Notes: a model not told the origin generated them from the letters alone. A stretch of DNA of 64,000 bases from Bretschneidera sinensis (GCA_023935145.1 CM043699.1:112139036-112203035); one strand, 5' to 3'. Shown: positions 33,600 to 48,261, counted from the stretch's first letter. Translations and numbers: made by a program.

Positions 33600-35724
33600 C
33601 TATGGCTTAACCCCATTGATGAGGGCATAAGGCCCATATGGTGGGTCCTTAAGAAGGCCATTCATTGCAAGTTGTCTGCCTAGGCCACTCTTGGCGTTGG
33701 CTTCACAATGGTCAAGAGCTCCTATGATCACATTGAAGGAGGTTTGCAAAATTGATTGGCCCTCCTCTTACACTTTTTTTATTTATCAAAAAAAATATAT
33801 CTTATAACACCACACAAGGAAGAGAATGACTACAACAATCACCGAAAAAAAAGTAATAAAAGTCGTCTTATATAAAATAGAGCTAAGAATGGTGGTTTTT
33901 TTTTAAAAAATAATTTTCGTGAAAATTAGTCATACAAACCTGCACAATAAGCGAACAGGTTAATGAGTGATGTATAAATTCTATCTTATGATTCATTCAA
34001 CTCAACTCAATTTAGCCTCAATCCCAAACTTGATGGAGTTAGCCACATTAATCCTTTTCCTCCATTCTATCCTGTTTAGGGCTAAATTTTCTCGAATTTT
34101 TTTTTGATAATAAGTCTTTTCACCATTTCAACCTACGTTCCCCAACGCATCCATATATCTGAGTTATCTTATAGCTCATTCAAATACGTTTTCAGTAATT
34201 ACATCATCAACAATAAGCTTAGCTTAAAAAAATAATAAATAAAAAGCAGCCGATTCTCTACCATAGAAAGTGACAACTAATGCTAACAATCCTCATTAGA
34301 TGCATATGCAGCCATATTTAACATGTGAATTCCCTATCAAATTATCTAAGGTCCCCAAATGATTAAAGTTCAGGGCTGCATCTTGTAAACAAAAAAGAGA
34401 ATTTTCATTGTCTAAACAGCATCTTACCCAGAAAGGCTACATGTAAATTTCACATGATACTTGAACTCTCCAAGAAAGATTTTTAAATCATTTTACTTGC
34501 TATCCATAACATGAAATCCAAAATTTATCGTCTTACATATTCTTAGGCAGTTAAGTGGAGCATTAGGTCACAATTAAACCAAGTTTGATATAAGCATGAA
34601 ACAACTCAATTTTATTATGAATAAAACATCATACAGCTATCATACACCAAAGTTTAATGGCAAAGAAATCAGAAACAAAAAAAATTAAAAAGAATGCCTA
34701 CCAATGTCCGTAATGAACACCAACGTAGAGGCAATGGCATAGAATGAGAGAACTAGTACACTAGCTAAAGTTAAATTTGTAACCCCAACATATGCATCAA
34801 ATTATCAAACAGGATCCAATTATATTGCCTGACTTATATTATAAACTGAAGACCCAATTGATAATTTGAAATAAATACAAGGAAATACTAAGAAAACAGT
34901 ATATAAAGTTTGGAAAATGAAGCTATGAATACTTACAGAGACGCAATAACAGGAGAAGTTGGTTTTAAAGCTTTCCCAGTATGCATTCAATCCTATTTTT
35001 AACAAAAAAGAATCAAAATTTACTTAATTCAACAGTCACAGTGACCAATATACAGAGTAGTTTCAAACCAATTTGTCGTTTTCTTTCAGACAAGATGATA
35101 GCATATAACAGTGAAAAAGCAGACAATATAAAATGAGGAAATAATTTCTCCAATTAGAACACATCAAATTGCAAAAGCCCAATTTTTCTCACTAGTTTTC
35201 TCAGCAGGAAAATGAAATAGAAGATTAACAAAACAGATTTTTCTAATGCAAAATAAACTACTCCAAACAGGATCTTCCGGTTCCTATACATTTATAACCA
35301 ACAATTTTTTTTAGGTTTTTAATGTTACGAAAGAGGAAAACTTTTTAGACACCAAATGTATTTTCTGTTTTCAAATATTGGAAACAAAGCAAAATCCAAA
35401 TACTAAATTAAAAAGCAACCAAAGCTTTCACATATATATCATAATAAAAAAAAAAGCAAAAGTAAATTAAATAAACATAAATAACAAAACAAGCTAGAGA
35501 GAGAATGAACTTACAGTCGGGTAGAGAGAGACGCGACAAAATGGGTGGAGAGAGAAAATGAGGAAGAAGGAAAAAAGAGAAAACTGAAGGACAGATGAGA
35601 GAAGGAGAAATATGAGAGAGGGAGAGGGAATGAAAACGGCAGGAAGGGAGATGAGAATGGGAGACTTACAAAGCTTCCCTATCGTCGATCCGCCAAGCCT
35701 CCGAGTCGCCGTCACCGTTTCCAT
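33600..35724 (-). CDS. Predicted four-exon gene for a ~104-aa single-pass membrane protein (unit 2 copy)
   Basis: Exons are 35670-35724, 34937-34970, 34702-34760 and 33600-33766. They have the same lengths, phases and splice sites as the unit 1 copy, and the total is again 315 nt. Differences from unit 1 are missense only: KPTSP for KPISP, LSFYAIA for LSFNAIA, ITDI for ITDN, and GALDHCE for GAVDHCE. An unbroken frame in both copies, while the NAC and transposon genes nearby are broken, argues for a real gene. The function is not recognised. The product has one membrane-spanning stretch with a hydrophilic tail rich in Gly, Pro and Tyr. Confidence 0.5.
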
Positions 35725-36185
35725 CCAGGTCAGTAGAGAGAGAGGGAGTGAGAGTGCAAGAGTACTGAGAGTGAAGGTCGAGAGAATAAGAAATCTGATA
35801 TTTAGGAATTGGGGGTTTATAATATATCAGCGACGGGAGTCGCTCGCTGCATCTCGCAAATTTAGTTCATTTTCCTTTTCTTTTATAATTTTCAACGATA
35901 ACATCAGCGATGGGATTTGTAATTACCTGCCTCATATTAATATATATTATTTTTAAAATATTTAAACAAAATGTTGGATATATATCAATGATAGGATTAT
36001 TAAATATCAACTACTGGCATCAAAGTACCAGCCAGGAGAAAAAATTATTAGCGAGGGGAAGTTTTTTGCTGATAATTATCCGAAACATAAAATTACTAAT
36101 TAATCAGTGTTGGGTTGCAAAGATAATCACTTTTAACGAGGGGAGTTTCTCGTCGCTAATATTTCATCAAGTTTTTTGCTCATAA

Positions 36186-37014
36186 TGGTGAAATTGATCT
36201 TTGTGCTATATATCTTTCATAGATCCAGACTGCACAAGATTTTTTTCACACGTGAGAGGGTGTATTAGACAATAAAAGAATAATTGGGTCAATAAGCGTT
36301 TGGTTCAGTGGTAATAGCGCCTCAACCTCGCTAGAAATGATTGGGTTTGAGTCTCTCCATAGGCGTTTGTTAGTGCTAAACCTATGCTTTCATTGCACAG
36401 AATGCGGAGTGATCCTTAACTTTGGCCCCGACGTAGGTCCAGTGGGGACTACTCCAGATTCACTTTGTATTAGTATGTGAGATAGCCTACCTGCTTACTC
36501 ATTTTTTTACCAAAAAAAATATTTGGGTTATTCCCACCAGTTTAAGCTTTTATGATAATTAGTAACTAATTTATTCTTAATACTAAGTATAAATCTTTTG
36601 TTGACTATGAAATTTTTCGGTGATTTTGGTTATAAAATTGATTAATTTGATTATAGGGGATTTGTTGGTGTTATTTTTAGTTAAATGATGTATTTTTTCA
36701 TAGCATAATTCTTTCATTGAAAACCAAACAAAATAGTAAAGTGAAGGGGATTTAATGTTCCTTTTTATTTTAAAATTTTCATAATTTTGCAAATATCCTA
36801 TCCAAACAGAACCTTAAGATTCTATCAAAAAGAATTTAATAATAAATGTGCGTTTCTTGATATCTATTTTATTTCTTAACGATTTATTAAATTTTCAAAT
36901 TATCTGACGTGGCAATTCATAATTGGTCTAACTTATTAAAAAAAGGTCTAATTAAAAAGGATTAGAGTTAATTAGACTCTTCGCTTCTCCGAAAAGAAAA
37001 GGATTAGAAAGTCC
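36186..37014. repeat. Segment P1 (unit 2)
   Basis: Counterpart of 10011-10840, paralogous to 48262-49650. It holds the SINE. Confidence 0.7.
36292..36517 (+). mobile_element. tRNA-derived SINE (unit 2)
   Basis: Same insertion as 10117-10342, with A box TGGTTCAGTGG intact and B box changed to GTTTGAGTC. The shared position shows insertion before the 26-kb duplication. Confidence 0.8.
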
Positions 37015-37053
37015 TCAATAGAGGAAACCACGTTCCCAGGGCTGAACTTTGAA

Positions 37054-38754
37054 GATGGTTCTGAATAGAGAAAGCCAAGCTCTTTCCCTAGAGGAATGTG
37101 ACCACCTTGAGCGCAGTATGAAAAAGATGAAGCAAGTGCATGGGGGATGGAAGCGATCTCATCCAAGACCCAGATCAGGTGATGGATGAGGATATAGGGG
37201 AGGAGCCTTCTTTGTCGGTGGTACCAGCCTCCCTATGGGACAAGTGGAGGAGTAAGGCCAATCCAATAAAAAACGCTCATTCTGGGACACCCTTCTGAAC
37301 TGAGATTTTGGTATTAATTCGAATGGCCAAGAGTCTGACGATGGAAAGGAGATGTTTGATGATTAGATGGAAGATAGTGGGGAAGGGATTTCCATAGTGC
37401 GGTTCACGAAAGATCAAAAAAAGGAACAAAGACGGCCTTTCCGACGATCCCTCATCGTTAAGCTTCTGGGGAGGAATGTTGGGTACTCAACTCTGGTCTC
37501 TGAAGCCATTAATCTCTGGAAGCCTATGGATGACTACGAGGCAATTGATCTAGGACAAGGTTTTTTCCTCTTTAAGTTTACACTTTTTGAAGATGTGGAT
37601 AATATTCTTATGGGGGTCCTTACGTTATCTTTAAGCACTACTTGATGGCAGAACGTTAGTATCCTAACTTTCAACCTACTACAACAGTTCTACTACAACA
37701 GTTCTATCCAAGCCGCGTACATGGATTTGTTTTACTTAGTTGCCAATAGAGTTATATGACGAAGATTCTCTCTGGACCGTAGTCCAAAAGGTTAGGAGAT
37801 CACTTAAGACAGACAGAACCACGGCCCTCACGGAGAGGGGTCGGTATGCTCATATTGGAGTAGAACTTGATCTTGGAAAGCCGCTAGTATCCAAGATCAA
37901 GATTGGGTGAATTATACAACGGGTCAAGTATGAAAAAATCCATGTGATTTGCTTCCATTGTGGAATGTTAGGGCATAGGAAGGATGGGTGTTGCCTAAAG
38001 CATGGAGATAAAGAGTCGCCTAAGCAAAAATAGAGCTCGAAGCCGACTGAATAACAACCAAAAAAGCTTGATAGTTCCTAGACTCAAGAGGCGTTGAGGA
38101 GGCAGTTCAGAGACTGGATGTTCGTTTTGCGCAAAAGACAGCGAAACACCATGGCGAGAAATCTAGGAAAGGATAGGCATCCCACTGAGTATGAAACTCA
38201 GAACCAATATGGAGTCTTGAAGGAACGGGACACTAAGTCAAAACTGTTGCATCAGGTTGAATTTTAAAAAGAGTCTTCTGTTCACACTCAAAGACCCGTG
38301 ATAGATCTGGTTCCTGTTAGCAAGCTGGCCTAGCCTACTCGGCCCATGCAGCGTAAAACTACCAGAAAGTCTCTTTTACAAGCTTTACAGGTCGCGGGTC
38401 GCAGCTAATGATGAACCTAACAGGGAACCCCACAAAGCCTATTGCAGTTTGCCTAGAGGGACCTACCCTTCCTTGGCTGGTAGTAAGAGACTTCAATGAT
38501 TTTGCTTCTGTACATGAAAAGCAGAAAGGCACGACCTCAGTGAATTTGGGAACAGAGGTCCGCAATTCACCTGGTACAATGGTAGACGAGTTGGAATCAC
38601 AGTTTGAACGTCTTGACAGAGCAATGGCTAATGTGGATTGGAAACTGAAATTTCTTAATTTTGAGGTTTAGGTCCTTCCCTGGTGTGCTTCTGATCATCG
38701 TCCCATTCGCATCAGAGTTATTGGTAATGGTTATAATCTGTCCTCAAGGAAGTC
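37054..38754 (+). pseudogene. LINE ORF1/endonuclease fragment (unit 2)
   Basis: Counterpart of 10880-12580 with the same gag domain, CFHCGMLGHRKDGC knuckle, endonuclease remnants and frameshift. Only a few substitutions separate the copies. Confidence 0.75.
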
Positions 38755-38760
38755 ATTTAG

Positions 38761-39096
38761 GCTCTGATACCAAAATTGATGTCGAACAAACAAGAGAAAG
38801 AAACCAAGCAGACTTGGAGATTGGAACAGAAAACCAGGCTACTCTGGGGAAGAAGAAAACTGATCTCACTGTATTTTATTTAATATCGAAGTCCCTCTCC
38901 AATGTAATATAATCAGATACTTATACTAGAAAATAAGCTAACCCTAGTAAGGACTCTGCAAATAAGAGGACTCTAAAATAAATAATAAAAATAATTATTA
39001 AGACTAAGACTAAGGCTAAGCCTATGCCCAAGATATCTTACGGGTGCCCCTCGAATAGGTTCGGGTCAAGCTTTGTTGGGTCTGGTCTCCATCACA
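38761..39096 (-). mobile_element. Small LTR with primer-binding site (unit 2)
   Basis: Counterpart of 12587-12922: GCTCTGATACCA, then an LTR of about 320 bp with TG...CA ends on the minus strand. Confidence 0.55.
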
Positions 39097-39126
39097 CACC
39101 TAAGAGTATATTCAAGAAAAAAAAAA

Positions 39127-40187
39127 TTACTTCTTGATCCTCTTCTCAAACTCACAAGCATCCCTCATTTTTAAGTCCACAAAACAATTAACCATCGCTT
39201 CCTCATCAACCTTCCAAACCAAGCCTAAATTTTTTCCTCTGTATTTTCCACTAACTAATTACTAGACCCAAGAACAGTATCATCACATATATAGGCCTTG
39301 AACAAACTCACGAATAAGATAAATATGTACCCCTTCACACACAACTCGCACATTTAGTCCATAACTAGGCCCATCTTACCCAACTTCTTCAATAATAGTT
39401 GATTTTTAAATTGAATCAAATTCCTTAGGACTAGGAGAATTTAGTGGCATTTGTCAGTTGACATTTTCTTGGCCTTTGAAAGGCTATTTTGCATTACCTC
39501 TACCTCCAAGGCATTAGTATTCTCATTAAAAGAACTTTCTCTTCCCTATGGCAATTGTTATATCATCCACAGCAAGCCCCAATTTATGCCTAGAAGTTTC
39601 CCCAAAAACTAGTGATCTCCTACCTGGGTTGGTACTTAGATTTCTTGCCCCATCGTAAGAAGCTAGCTTGACCACCAAATATTTTCCCACAAATCTAAAA
39701 CCGTTGAGATTCTTAAAACTCTTAATACATCTTATCTTTTTTAAAAACGAACAAAGCCAAAAGAATCACTCCTTCCTTTTCATCTCTTATTCGAAACATG
39801 AACATCCCCAACTCTTCCCACCACCTGAAACAATTTCCATAAATCATGAAAAGTTGCTGTTGGATTGAGATGATCAATAAAAAGCGAAGTCAAATTCCTG
39901 AGGCCCTGCTGACGTTGAAGTTTGATACCCTCATTGGCTAGCTTAACTTCAAGTTTATGACCCATGAGGATTTGGCCATTAACATTCCTAATGGCTGTCA
40001 GTGCCTCTTTTAAATACCAAGATTTAACAAAGCCAAATCTATCCCTTCTATTTGCCATAGAATTTTTTGAGATAAATACATTCCTAACTCAGTCATATTC
40101 ACTAAAAATATCTTCAATCATTTGAAACTCAGTTGTTGTACTTATATGATCAACAAAAACGGAGACTAGCTTTTCTTTATGAACCAT
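39127..40187 (-). pseudogene. Two-RRM protein pseudogene (unit 2)
   Basis: Counterpart of 12953-14011 with the same stop codons and frameshift. It has a 2-bp insertion near 39562 (TATATCATCC against TATCATCC), which adds a further frame break in the C-terminal part. Confidence 0.6.
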
Positions 40188-40499
40188 CATTAATTGTCAG
40201 ATGACTGAAGATGCACTTAAAAGAACAGATATTTAGAGAAAAAATATATTTTCTCATAAGTAGGAACAAATTTGAACGCTCAACAATACTAGAGCATTTG
40301 ATTCCTACAGTTTCACCTTTTTAGATCCTATCGATTACAGAGCAGTTCTACAATCGAACAGTTTAGCTGAAAGAAAACCTTGACGAGAGAGCAACAAAGG
40401 TTAACTTGGAGACTAACCAACAAATCAATGATGCAAGAGATACCTCGGTTCATGAGTTTGCTAGCCTCTGGCTACGATGACGTTGCGCTAAACCTCGTG

Positions 40500-43400
40500 G
40501 CTTGGCTAGGTTTCTGGCAGAAGAAACCCTAAAGACAATTCTTTTCTTTTCGGTCATTTTGTCCTATATACTCTCAAACCCCAGCCCATTAGGAAGTAAT
40601 TTTTATATAAACTTAGCCTATCCGGAAATCGATACTAAATTTAGTTAATGGCACATATATAAAAAAGTTTCGTAAAATGGTTTTTATTTCATAAAAATAG
40701 AAAATAAGCTAAAACACTCCGAAGATACAAATTTTTAGAAGAAAAAATCAAGAATTAAAAATAAATCCTAAAAACCCTGAATTTATCTTCAAATGCAAAA
40801 GCTCCACAGCTGATTTATCATAATTTCAAAAATTGAAACTATAGCTAAGACAATTGATGATGTACCCAATAATTTCTTACTAAATTGTGATGAGGACACG
40901 TTTTTGTCTGGAAATTTGATTTAACATGTCAAGAGCTGAGAAAATCAAACTATATTAATCCTATTGTCTCAAGAGGAGAGTGATCAATTGGTATTCTCAT
41001 TATCTCATATACCCAATTGCTTAATTAGTTTTAATTTAGTGGTTAGAGAGAGGAGAGCTAAAACGAACAGAAATGTGGTAGCGATTGCAGTAATAACAAT
41101 AATAGTAACGTTCAACATAGGCCTCAGTTATGTGATATTGCAAAGAAATGGAGCATGAAGCTGTAGAAATTACGGAAGAAGCCAATCTAATAAGGAAGCT
41201 AGAAACCAAAAAAAAAAAACACTAGAGATGATTGTAGAGAAACCATTCAGTAGTCAGCGGCAGTTTCAATTCTGTTACTTTGTTAGTTAGTTGGTTACTA
41301 GTTTGTCAAACAGGTAGAGATTGTGGAGTTGTTAAAGGAGATTCGTCGCTATGTTGAAGACCTATAAATAATTGCTACCTTCATTCTTGTAATGCATTTA
41401 AAGATATGGGTTTGAATTGGAGATAAGAGAGAAGTGAAATATATGAGAGGAGGGTGATGATTAGGATCTGAAGACGGAAGACCTTGAGTTGTAGAGTCTT
41501 GCATTCATGGCTATGTTTCTTGCTCATTTATGTCCCTCTCTCTCTCAGCTCTCTTCTGCTTAGGATATGATTATTTAATTCACGACAGAAAAATAATACT
41601 AATAAAGGCTTCATGTTAAGGATGTTTTGGTAAGAGTTGAGTTCAAAGGCATGTTCCGGATCAAAGATTGGAATGGCTAGCCATATCAGGTTGAAGAGGG
41701 TGAGAGAGGAGATGGAGAATAAAGGATTATATCACCTTTTTAATTCAATTAAATACAAGTGTATTTTGACAATTCAAAGAAATTTCCTCTGGCATTAGCT
41801 CTAGAAATATCGCCACCCAGATAGATACATGTTTTATTTAGTCTTTTAAAAAATTTAAAAATGAAATTTGCCTTTTTTGTTTATTGTTTTATAAATTGAG
41901 TCCAAGGTTATTTTGATAATTTTCTCATTTTTTGGTTTGTTGCCATTGTTGCCTTAAAGAAGAGTTTAGGTGCTTTTTTAAGATCTTTAGCCTTGCTTCT
42001 TGTAACATATGAATAAAGATCACGGATAGCAGACTTCTGCACCATACACATGCATCAAGTCTTTCGAAGCTCAAGTCGTAATTTTTTTGAATTTTTCGGA
42101 AACTCGAGTAGTAAAGACAAGAACATAAATAGAAAATGAGAAAGTCTCGCAGTTGTACATCCTGATTGATGGAGACCGCAAATGGACAACTGTGGTGTAT
42201 ATCCATACAGTCCCCCTATTGCCACTCACATGTGTGTGTGTGTTTGTATGTATATATTTGGTGCCATTACGTTTTATGGCATCGAAAAAAAAATACGTTT
42301 GATTGTAATTTTGGTAATATGGGTGGTGGTAGTATGTGTTATATTTGGTGGTAAATTTAGTAAGAGTTTACCATCAACTGAAGTATAATCAAATGTAATC
42401 AATTATTTGAGATGATTTTGGTCCTTGAAAAAATACGTTGTGAGTTTTGCATGCGGATTGGATCTTTAGTGAAGCCTTTGTTGGCCTTTATGATTTGAAA
42501 CAGTGATAAATTTTTGTATCATTTCCTTTCTTTTATTTCTATTGTTACAATCGCATGATTTTTGTGTAGTATTATGGATATATCATCTTAGTATTCAGAG
42601 CAATTCTTGCGTAGGATCGGTTTTATTAGGCTCTTCAAAATTCTTTTAATCATATTATACCACAATATATTATTTTATCTTTTATTTTATATTTTTAATA
42701 AGATATACGCAATGTGATTGAAGGGGTTCTAAATAGACCATATCAAATCCTACACAAGAATTTTTCCTCAATTCGGAATGTTTTTTCGTTTCATCAGGAC
42801 CATGGAACGTAGTTGGGAGGCCCATAGCCTACGTTATCCTCTTTTTCTTCTATAAAATGTTTGCTGCACTTTATGTGGTATAGGAGATGAAGCGATATTT
42901 TTCATTGTCTATCACAAGGAACTTAAGACGTGTGTGGAGATGGTTTTACTTAACATCGTGTCAATAAAAAAAAAATCGGTGGAAGTTTTACTGATAATTG
43001 TTAAAAAAGTTATTGATAATATCCCGTATTCAGTTTATAATTTCTATTTCAACAAAGATTTAGAGACCAAAAATACATAAATTTTCATGAAATTTTCAAT
43101 GGTTATTCAAATTTCAACTTTGATTTAAAAAAAGGTGAGAATACGTCATCATCAATTTCTCAAAATGTATTCAATTGTGAAATTAAATTGGTGAAAAAAA
43201 TTAAAATCCAAAATTTTCGAATTGTCATGAAATTTCGGAAAATTTAATTCATAGATAATTTTCTAAAATGATTTGAAATATTGATTTCATATTGGAATAC
43301 CCAAAAATCCGAAACTTCAAAATTTTTGTTGAACTTATTATCCTTGCCCTCATGTCATTAGCAATAGGTTAGGATACGTGATATAAGGATTTGACAAACC

Positions 43401-44012
43401 TTTTATAAAATCATGAATTGTATAATCTTATCAATGAAATCTATCTCTTATGTTTCGTTTCATGGCAGTGTGAATTTTTTTAGTAGGATAGCAGTATGAA
43501 TGTAAATTTTATCAATATGGATATGATTGTTTTTAGATATTTTTAATTGATGATGTCCATGGTAAAAGAGTATGTCATATCATTTCAAAATTGAGCCAAT
43601 AATTATTGTTAAGTCACATCTTCAGGAACTCATTAGCAACACCTAAGTAAAATAAATGACGTGACATAAACATAATCGTAAATTTAACTTTAAAACAACG
43701 TAACACAATATTTTGCATGGCATCACCAACTACATAGAATAAAAGTAAAAACGATTCAAATCCTATCAAATATGAGATTGATAGAAATATTATTGAGATT
43801 GGACGTGAATGGCTTGTCTTTGACCCGCTCGAAAAAGGAATTTAATAAAATTCGTGTAAGTTGATCTGTAATACCACTTTATTGTTAAGAAAAGAGATAC
43901 AAATATAGGTAATTACAAAAAAATTAGACTTAGCGACTCCAACATGGCTACATGCCTTGATGTCCACTTGTGTTATAAAAATTGAGTGTCGTTTTTTTCA
44001 CGGGATATAAAT
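40500..44012. other. AT-rich intergenic stretch (unit 2)
   Basis: Counterpart of 14400-17845. It has a shorter (GT)n tract near 42230 and, at about 43205-43240, the original sequence that unit 1 replaced by a templated copy. No supported gene. Confidence 0.5.
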
Positions 44013-44016
44013 CTAC

Positions 44017-44937
44017 TTCCAAGGAAAACTATTTGTAAAAAAAACTTTCAAGAAATGCAAATATAAATACAAGATAAAACAATAAATCAAGAACAAACAA
44101 GAGCAATAAATACAAGTTTGCACGAAATTAAAAATTGAAGAGACAAGAGCGTGCAGACTCGATTTATAGTGGTTCGAGAATATTGGAATCACTCCCGACC
44201 CTACATCCACTCTCTTGAAGGCTCCTCCTTAAAGGTTTCATTAAATCAAACAAGCAACCTTTAAAGTATGTTGCTCAAACCTTTACAAGTTTCTCTTACA
44301 AAGAAATTTTCACTCAAGTGTTTAACACCTAAACACTCAAAAGAGTTGCACCAACTCTTTCTCTTACAAGATGCAAATTAGTGAGATGATTTTGGTACAA
44401 AAGAGAGAATGTAACTAATGCTTACAACTCAAAGATTTTCTCTCACAAGAACAAAGTTTAAGAATGGCTCAATAATTAATTTTGAAAGCTTTGAAGAGTA
44501 GTAACTGAGCTCTTGATGAAATTGAATGCTCTAGTTGGTTAGAAATACTCATTTATAATGGATATTTATAGTCCTAACTCCAATTAGCCATTAGAGATAC
44601 TAAATGATCGTTTGGTGCATTTAATGCTTTGTCCCGCGCCTCAAAATCGAAATATAACCGTTATAACTGAGCATACAATCTCGACTCTAGCTTTGTCTCC
44701 ATCGATTTTTTTCTTCATAATTTGAAAAAGAAAGGCATCAAGTAAAGTCATAGTCGATTGTAAGTGTTGCCCAGTCGACTTTGAAAACCTTGTTATTTTT
44801 CAACTTAGTCAACTGTGCCAACCTTGCAGTCAATTGTAGCCGACCATGGCTGCAACTGGCTTTGAGACCCAAGAGGATAATTGGTGAATTATACTTAATA
44901 ATGTATTTTTCTTTTTTTGTCTGAAACAATAAGCACA
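44017..44937 (-). mobile_element. Decayed Sirevirus-type solo LTR (unit 2)
   Basis: Counterpart of 17850-18770, with the same GTGGTTCG block, TATA-like word and AGTCGA sites. Confidence 0.6.
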
Positions 44938-45029
44938 CATGCATGATAATTACTTATGCTTTAAACGAAGCAAGTTAACATTTTTTCTTCTATTATTTAA
45001 CTAAAAAATAAACTGACTGATTGTGATAT

Positions 45030-46125
45030 CTAAAGATAAATGAAAACAAAATTTAGCAATTTATAAGAATATAATATAAAGTACAAGCAGGCCAATACGC
45101 AGGCAGAGAGCTCAAAGAAACTGTGAAGGTGAAATCCAACCAGCAGGCACAAAATCAAATGGCATAAATTGTCGAGCAAATCAGATGTGGTATTCTTCTC
45201 TTCAAAATTTTCGAATGAAAAATAATAGTCTGACAGCTCCGGCACCCCACCATTAGTTATATCCATTGAAAAATTACCTTGTCCGACATCTCCAATCATC
45301 TTGAGATCCACTGCAGGAGGAAGGAGCATCTGCTGCTCATCATACATATCAAGAGGTTGAGATTGCGACTGATCAACAAAGAATCCAGAGTGTGAAACTT
45401 GGCTGCCATCTGCTGCATAATTATTGTTTTGCAGGGTGGAATTGGAAATGACAGAATTACTGTTGATGTCTGTGTAACAAGAGAGTGGAGGAAAGTCTTG
45501 ACCTGCAAACTGTGGCTTGAGAATTTTGCAAATGATCAACATTAAACCCAGATGGTGAAACTTGTTATCTATTGCATAATTATGGTTTGCAGGGTGCAAC
45601 TGGAAACGAAAAATTTACTATTGATGTTTCTGTGATAAGCGAGTGGAGAAGAGTCTTGACCTGCAAACTGTGGCTTGGGGAGAGGTTGAGAATTTTGCAA
45701 ATGATCAACATTGAACCCAGGCAAGGCGAAATTGGAAACGACAAAGTTACCATTGATGTTTCTGTGATAAGGGAGTGGAGAAGAGTCTTGACCTGCAAAC
45801 TGTGGCTTGGAGAGAGGTTGAGAATTTTGCAAATGATCAGCATTGAACCTAAGGTGTGAAACTTGGTTGTTATCTATTGTATAATTACTGTTTGGCAAAG
45901 TAAAATTGGGAAGGATAGAGTTACTATTGATGTCTATGTGATAAGGGAGTGGAGGAGAGTTACTCTCTTTTTCCTCCGTTTTATTTCCCTTATTGTATAC
46001 CTTACACAAAACCCAGTCATCCAACTGCACACATGCAAAAGAAATCATGAAATTTAGTTGTCACTGAAGGAAATTATCGATAGAACCTTGTACTAGAAAA
46101 TCTTACCTGGCTACTAATAGGGTAT

Positions 46126-46172
<47 letters not shown>

Positions 46173-47069
46173 ATGCATATATGTATACATGTGTATATGT
46201 ATATGTGTCTATATATATGTGTGTATACGTATATATATTAAATGTGAAAAAAAAAAGTTCTAAATAAGAAAATTTTGAGTGAGAAGAACCATCAAGAATT
46301 GTGAATTTGCACCTTCATGTCATTAGGAGCCCTACTAGTACTTGCAGCACTCTTCATGCATGATCCAGTTGGTCTTTATTGAATCTTTAAAATTCCCTTC
46401 ATAGAAAACAAGTGCCTTTCTATACCTGATTGGCGCATTCTTGTTTCCGATAATAGCATCAGCTCCAGTAGCCTTCCAATATCCATTACCAGCTGCACTA
46501 TTTGGACGATTTCCATTACGGTATTTCCGATCCCTTGGAGTAAAAATATACATTATACTCTCTCCTTGTGTTTTGCACATTTCTGCATACAACTCAATAA
46601 AAAGAAAATAAACATATCTCTAATTAAAGATCATAAAGAAAAATCATATATCTTAACGAGAAATTATTTTGTTCAAAAAGAAAAATCATAGTTTTTATGA
46701 TCCCACATCAAGAAAAAAAATATGAATCATATCCCATCAAAGATTTTTTTTTTAAAAAAAAAATTCTCTTTTTCAAAGACCACAGAATAGAACCATATAA
46801 ACACACATAGTAATAAGAAAATTAAAAGAACTAAAGAAAAAAATTACCGAAAAAGGAAATTAAGAGAGAAATTTGGAGAGAGTAATAAATTAACTAACCC
46901 CATAGCTGTTGAGGATCGTAGTTATAGAGATTGACCTCTCTAATCCTGTTAGGAGGCAAAGGCTTATTCAAGACTTTCTTTCTCCATTGCTGTACCCTAG
47001 AGGTAGTGATTTCAAATAGTTCTCTTCCTTGGAAGAAAACTGTCGTCCTTGAGGGTTATTTTTCTCCAT
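45030..47069 (-). pseudogene. NAC-domain transcription factor, unit 2 copy, frameshifted
   Basis: Exons are 46899-47069, 46313-46582 and about 45030-46024. Exon 1 has the same frameshift as unit 1 but keeps a better donor, GTTAGT (unit 1 GTTACT). Exon 2 has the NAC core GYWKATGAD and an R-to-S change in RPNSAAG. The same shift occurs after NWIMHEE. Its donor is GTGCAA instead of GTACAA. Exon 3 loses one T near 45590, which breaks the repeat region. It also loses one G near 45166, so the normal end (PAGWISPSQFL in unit 1) is replaced by an unrelated tail. Near 45350 it keeps QPLDMYDEQ, which unit 1 shortened by two codons. This copy is more damaged in exon 3 than unit 1 but lacks the 328-bp exon-2 duplication. 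Confidence 0.8.
46129..46185. repeat. (AT)n microsatellite in NAC intron 2
   Basis: An uninterrupted AT run, longer than in unit 1 (19957-19979). In unit 1 the AT tract is one breakpoint of the 328-bp duplication. Confidence 0.9.
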
Positions 47070-47149
47070 TGCTGCAGCTTCGAAGAAAAGAAAAAAACAA
47101 AGGTTTCTCCTTATTGAAAAGCAAAGGGTTTTGATAGGGCTGTGTGACT

Positions 47150-48261
47150 GGGTATATATAGGTTATGCATTGGCGTGAGGATAGAATTCTTTGTATCTAA
47201 AACCAAATCAGGAGTCCTTTTTCGATTCAAAGTAGAAATGCATGGTGGATTTAAAATCTATGGGTTATCAAGTATTTTAGCATAAAAAATATTCTTTTTT
47301 ATTATTGGTATGATAAAATATAGTTATCTCTTTTCACTTTTATTTTATAAAATAGGATAATTAGACATTTTCATATTAAATTTAAGCTTATCAGTATACA
47401 TATATATATGGGTCGTATCAGATTAAATAGAATAAATAGAATTAGCTTTGACCACAGTCTCTAAAGTTTCAACATTGATTAACTATCAATTCTCTTATTC
47501 TTATGAAAAATTAGGTAATTGTTAAATGAAATATTGTAACATTATTGGAGTAGATTAGCTATTCACACTTTTATAGTTAATTTACTCCATAAATATTAAT
47601 TTCTGTATTTTAATTAAAATACCTATTTAGATATATTGTAGACACAATTAAGTCATGTTAATAGCTTACGTCTTGAACAATATTGGAAATCTACAATCTA
47701 TAATAAGTTCAGTTGTAAAAAAAATCTTTATTTAAAAACAAATCAATTTCCTTTTAAGAATTGGAGAATTTTTTTAAAAATTTGACAAGCTTCTCATTTT
47801 TCATCCTCAATTTAACAGAATCTTTGTACAGTCAACTAGCAAAATGCCAGTTGGTTGGGCTTCCTTTAATTAAAAATCCCCAATGTATATTACGTGATAA
47901 GGTGGTCTAAGTATTAGACTATTTAAAAAAAATGAACTCTTTCTCATCAATTTAAGTTTTTTGGATAGTCATAACTCAGTTATTTCTTAATATAATATAG
48001 GATATAAAAGTTTCAGGTTTTAGTTTCAAGTCCTAAGAATGCCCCCGTTTTCTTTAATATTTCATCAAGTTCTTTGCTCATATTTGGGCTTTCTAAAATT
48101 GAGTTCATGTGTAAAGCCTATTAATTCTTCTTCTGGCTTGCACATGAGGAGAAGTTCTTATCTAGAACAAGTTTATGAAATATATATGGCACAAGACTAT
48201 ATCTCACCATTGAATAGCATGAGAAAAAAAAAATATATATTTTCTTAATTTTCATCCAATT
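47150..48261. other. AT-rich NAC upstream region (unit 2)
   Basis: Counterpart of 21300-22397, with TATA-like GGGTATATATAGG (complement) near 47150. No supported gene. Confidence 0.4.
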